Of a stretch of 9,193 nucleotides of DNA, positions 7,270-9,193 are shown one piece after another. A model generated the notes under the pieces. It was not told the origin of the DNA and ran no database searches. It saw nothing but the letters and a program-made list of their open reading frames with translations. This stretch comes from Bacillota bacterium. GTDB taxonomy: Bacteria; Bacillota; Clostridia; Christensenellales; CAG-138. Both the position numbers and the translations under genes were made by a program. Position 1 is the stretch's first letter; every line of letters begins with the position of its first letter. The stretch spans positions 1-9,193 of the forward strand of contig JAEWWD010000051.1 of the NCBI GenBank assembly GCA_023396535.1, written 5' to 3'.

Positions 7270-8705
7270 GCTTCCGGCGCGCTGTACTCGCGTAACAGCT
7301 TTTGCTTGAGATCATACAGCTCGTCCGATAAATCGACCTTATAGACATGCGGATTCAAGAGGCGTTTATATTCCTCCCACATGGTGGAAAGCTCCCGTTT
7401 GGCATACTCCTGAATTTCATGTATGTCCGGAGAACGGTACACTTGCTTGCCGTTGACAAAAATAGGTACTAGCAGTTCGCGCGCGGTGAAATCCGTCAAT
7501 ACCATGGATTTCCAGGTCTGCGCCGGATCGAATATACGCAGAGGCTTGTCTTCATCTATAGTTTCATGTTCAAGTGTCAAGAGATCCGCAATAGCTTTGC
7601 CGTTCTTCTTCTTGTAAAGCCGGTAGACCTTTTTATAGCCGGGATTCGTTACCTTCGCCGGATTATCGCTCCGCTTCATTTTGGGCACCATCTCGTCGTT
7701 TACGATTTCCGCAGCCATTTTATAGATACCGCCCAGTGCGGGGTGATCGTCCGAAGTGATCAGCTTCGTACCCACGCCCCAGATATCGATGCAGGCGCCC
7801 TGCGCTTTGAGATCCCGGATGAGCGTTTCATCGAGATCGCCGGACGCGCACACTTTCACCTTTGGATAGCCCGCTTCGTCCAGCATCTCGCGCGCCTTTT
7901 TGGAAAGATACGCAAGATCGCCGGAATCGAGGCGTATGCCTACCGGTTCGTGTCCCGCTGCGCGCAGCTCGTCGAACACCCGGATGGCGTTGGGCATGCC
8001 GGAGCGCAGCGTATCAAACGTATCCACCAGCAGCATGCAGGTATCCGGATATGTCTTTGCGTAGGCGCGGAATGCGCTCAGCTCGTCCGGGAAGCTCATG
8101 ACCCAGCTATGCGCATGCGTGCCCATGACGGCGATATCAAAGAGCTGCCCGGTCAGCACATTGCTGGTCCCGACGCAACCGCCAATGACGGCGGCTCTTG
8201 CGCCGAGTATGCCGGCGTCGGGCCCCTGCGCGCGCCTGAGCCCAAATTCCATTACAGGGTCGCCGTTCGCGGCGTATACGACCCGGCTTGCCTTTGTCGC
8301 AATCAGCGTCTGGTGGTTGATGAGATTCAAAAGCGTAGTCTCTATGAGCTGTGCCTGCAGGATAGGCGCCTTAATGCGCACAAGAGGCTCCTGCGGGAAT
8401 ACGACGGTACCCTCCGGCATGGCGTACAGCTCGCCGGTAAAGCGCAGGTTGTGAAGGTAATCGAAAAACGGCTCGTCAAAAAGCTTTAGCGAGCGAAGGT
8501 ACGCGATATCCTCATCATCAAAATGCAGATTGTTAATATAATCGATCGCGCTCTCCAACCCCGCCATAACCGCATAAGCGCTGTTCTCTCTGGTCTGGCG
8601 GAAAAAGAGGTCGAACACGGCTTCGTTTTGATCCATACCATGTTTGAAATATCCATACATCATGGTGAGCTCATAAAGATCCGTCATCATGGTCAGATTG
8701 CGCAT
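7266..8705 (-). CDS. pncB: Nicotinate phosphoribosyltransferase
   Basis: The 479-residue protein joins nicotinate to PRPP, with ATP hydrolysis, to form nicotinate mononucleotide: the entry step of the Preiss-Handler NAD salvage route, in the cytosol. The start MRNLTMMTDLYELTMMYGYF is characteristic of the family, as are FGLRRAQGPDA (154-164), the segment MGTHAHSW (194-201) where the family's phosphorylated histidine lies, LDSGDL (259-264), ASGDLD (287-292) and WGVGTKL (309-315), which helps form the phosphate site. The length matches bacterial homologues and no key motif is missing. The ATG at 8705 has GAGGT 6 nt upstream. The gene follows the Lgt-like gene after 81 nt with a hairpin between, and overlaps the lipoprotein by 4 nt. 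It is the functional anchor for reading this operon as nicotinate/NAD-related. I did not recognise an NAD-regulator operator upstream. Confidence 0.97.
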   Translation of the reverse strand: MRNLTMMTDLYELTMMYGYFKHGMDQNEAVFDLFFRQTRENSAYAVMAGLESAIDYINNLHFDDEDIAYLRSLKLFDEPFFDYLHNLRFTGELYAMPEGTVVFPQEPLVRIKAPILQAQLIETTLLNLINHQTLIATKASRVVYAANGDPVMEFGLRRAQGPDAGILGARAAVIGGCVGTSNVLTGQLFDIAVMGTHAHSWVMSFPDELSAFRAYAKTYPDTCMLLVDTFDTLRSGMPNAIRVFDELRAAGHEPVGIRLDSGDLAYLSKKAREMLDEAGYPKVKVCASGDLDETLIRDLKAQGACIDIWGVGTKLITSDDHPALGGIYKMAAEIVNDEMVPKMKRSDNPAKVTNPGYKKVYRLYKKKNGKAIADLLTLEHETIDEDKPLRIFDPAQTWKSMVLTDFTARELLVPIFVNGKQVYRSPDIHEIQEYAKRELSTMWEEYKRLLNPHVYKVDLSDELYDLKQKLLREYSAPEA

Positions 8706-8711
8706 GCTTTT

Positions 8712-8716
8712 ACCTC
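8712..8716 (-). promoter_or_regulatory. Ribosome binding site of pncB
   Basis: GAGGT on the minus strand, 6 nt before the ATG. The surrounding leader is AT-rich, with two TATTAT-like hexamers within about 30 nt upstream of the start codon. No matching -35 element is found at a normal distance, so a promoter is not called. Confidence 0.7.
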
Positions 8717-8738
8717 ATAATATCGGCATAATAGTGTT

Positions 8739-8772
8739 ACGGCTTTCAGGCAGCGGTCTGAAAGCCGTTTTT
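8739..8772 (+). terminator. Terminator-like hairpin between the Lgt-like gene and pncB (T-run only on the plus strand)
   Basis: ACGGCTTTCAG (8739-8749) and CTGAAAGCCGT (8758-8768) form a perfect 11-bp stem around an 8-nt loop, followed on the plus strand by five T (8768-8772). That is the shape of a Rho-independent terminator for plus-strand transcription. Read along the minus strand, the direction of all the genes, the hairpin is preceded by A and followed by AACACTATTA, so it lacks a U-tract. It could block antisense transcripts, weakly attenuate or stabilise the pncB message, or be a processing site. Confidence 0.5.
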
Positions 8773-8786
8773 GCATCCAAAACAAA

Positions 8787-9193
8787 TTACAGCGTATCCT
8801 CTTTCTCACGGAGCTCTTCGCCGGAAGATTCGCTTGCATCGCCGGAAGGCTTGTCCTGCGTGTTGCCGTCAGCTTCCGTCTGTTCAGGCTTTTGCTCATC
8901 AACCGAATCGGTATTTTCAGATTCTGCCGCGCCTTCAGCGGAATCCGTTCCCGTTTTTTCTTCGCTATCGGAGGTATCCCCTTTATCGGAGTCCTTAAGC
9001 TTGCCGGACTTCTTTCTTTCCTCGGCCAGTATGGCGTTTTCAACCGCTATTTCCACCGCTTCTTCCGGCGAAGGCCAGATGAGACGGTTCAGTTTCTTCT
9101 CCCTCGCGCGCCGTACGAGTATGAACAAGATACCGGCCGCAAACACGACAAAGCTCACGAGCTGAGAAACACGGATGACATCCGGTATAAGCC
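8787..9193 (-). CDS. lgt: C-terminal end of a membrane protein, probably prolipoprotein diacylglyceryl transferase, with an acidic tail (partial)
   Basis: The frame is open across the right edge, leaving the final 134 residues. A GTG at 9158 is an internal valine, not the start. The visible part begins LIPDVIRVSQLVS and continues through a hydrophobic helix (FVVFAAGILFILV) ending in RRAREKK. That matches the last transmembrane helix of Lgt, where an RVSQ-type motif precedes a membrane segment and a basic stop-transfer. Lgt transfers a diacylglyceryl group from phosphatidylglycerol to the lipobox cysteine of prolipoproteins, such as the one encoded two genes downstream. Lgt usually ends soon after this helix; here about 100 residues follow, very rich in Asp, Glu, Ser and Lys and without visible fold, presumably a disordered cytoplasmic tail. 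The catalytic core is outside the window, so another multi-pass membrane protein remains possible. Confidence 0.68.
   Translation of the reverse strand, partial: LIPDVIRVSQLVSFVVFAAGILFILVRRAREKKLNRLIWPSPEEAVEIAVENAILAEERKKSGKLKDSDKGDTSDSEEKTGTDSAEGAAESENTDSVDEQKPEQTEADGNTQDKPSGDASESSGEELREKEDTL

Noticed and set aside
7566..8489. Plus-strand open frame (307 codons) antisense to pncB
   Set aside because: The opposite strand encodes a fully motif-supported PncB. The plus-strand product has no fold-like pattern and no ribosome binding site that I can see.
8718..8740. TATTAT hexamers upstream of pncB as a promoter -10
   Set aside because: No -35-like hexamer lies 16-18 nt upstream of either copy, so the match is no better than expected in an AT-rich leader.
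8693..9043. Basic minus-strand open frame (116 codons) over the Lgt-like tail and pncB leader
   Set aside because: It is a different frame from the membrane protein tail and runs through the intergenic hairpin into pncB. The composition (Lys, Arg, Ser) is typical of a frame-shifted acidic region.
8689..9165. Ser-rich plus-strand open frame opposite the Lgt-like tail
   Set aside because: The Ser/Pro richness is the complement of the acidic repeat-like tail on the minus strand, and the frame crosses the pncB start and the hairpin.

Overview
The window looks like a piece of a Bacillota (class Clostridia-type) genome. The base composition is moderate, close to half G+C. Ribosome binding sites are purine-rich, Gram-positive-style, and placed about 6 nt before the ATG. 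There is a short lipoprotein with a Gram-positive-like signal, and all genes sit tightly packed on one strand. I cannot name a genus.

Every supported gene lies on the minus strand, so the transcriptional order runs from the right edge to the left edge. (1) 8787-9193 is the C-terminal end of a membrane protein, best read as prolipoprotein diacylglyceryl transferase (Lgt) with a long acidic tail. (2) After an 81-nt gap holding a strong hairpin comes nicotinate phosphoribosyltransferase PncB (7266-8705). (3) Overlapping it by 4 nt is a small lipoprotein (6733-7269). (4) Three nt further on is a giant 1,628-residue multidomain protein (1843-6729). It carries an HD-like domain, a long helical region, a NadD-like nucleotidyltransferase, a GNAT-like domain and a phosphoribosyltransferase-like domain. 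(5) 35 nt on is a lactate/malate dehydrogenase superfamily protein (611-1807). (6) 36 nt on is a flavin-dependent NAD(P)H oxidoreductase-like protein that runs off the left edge (1-574).

No terminator-like structure separates genes 2 to 6, so they are probably one operon. The theme is nicotinate/NAD chemistry. PncB makes nicotinate mononucleotide. The giant protein carries a fold of the kind that adenylates that product, joined to other nucleotide- and PRPP-type domains. The last two genes look like pyridine- or flavin-nucleotide oxidoreductases. The unusual element is the giant fusion: each of its recognisable catalytic signatures deviates from the family pattern, and it may represent an undescribed NAD-related enzyme or sensor. 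The link to NAD metabolism is inferred from family resemblance and gene order; nothing in the sequence proves it.

The plus strand has several long open frames, but all lie antisense to recognised domains and have shadow-like compositions. I found no tRNA, rRNA, CRISPR array, insertion sequence or phage feature. No gene-free stretch exceeds 100 bases.
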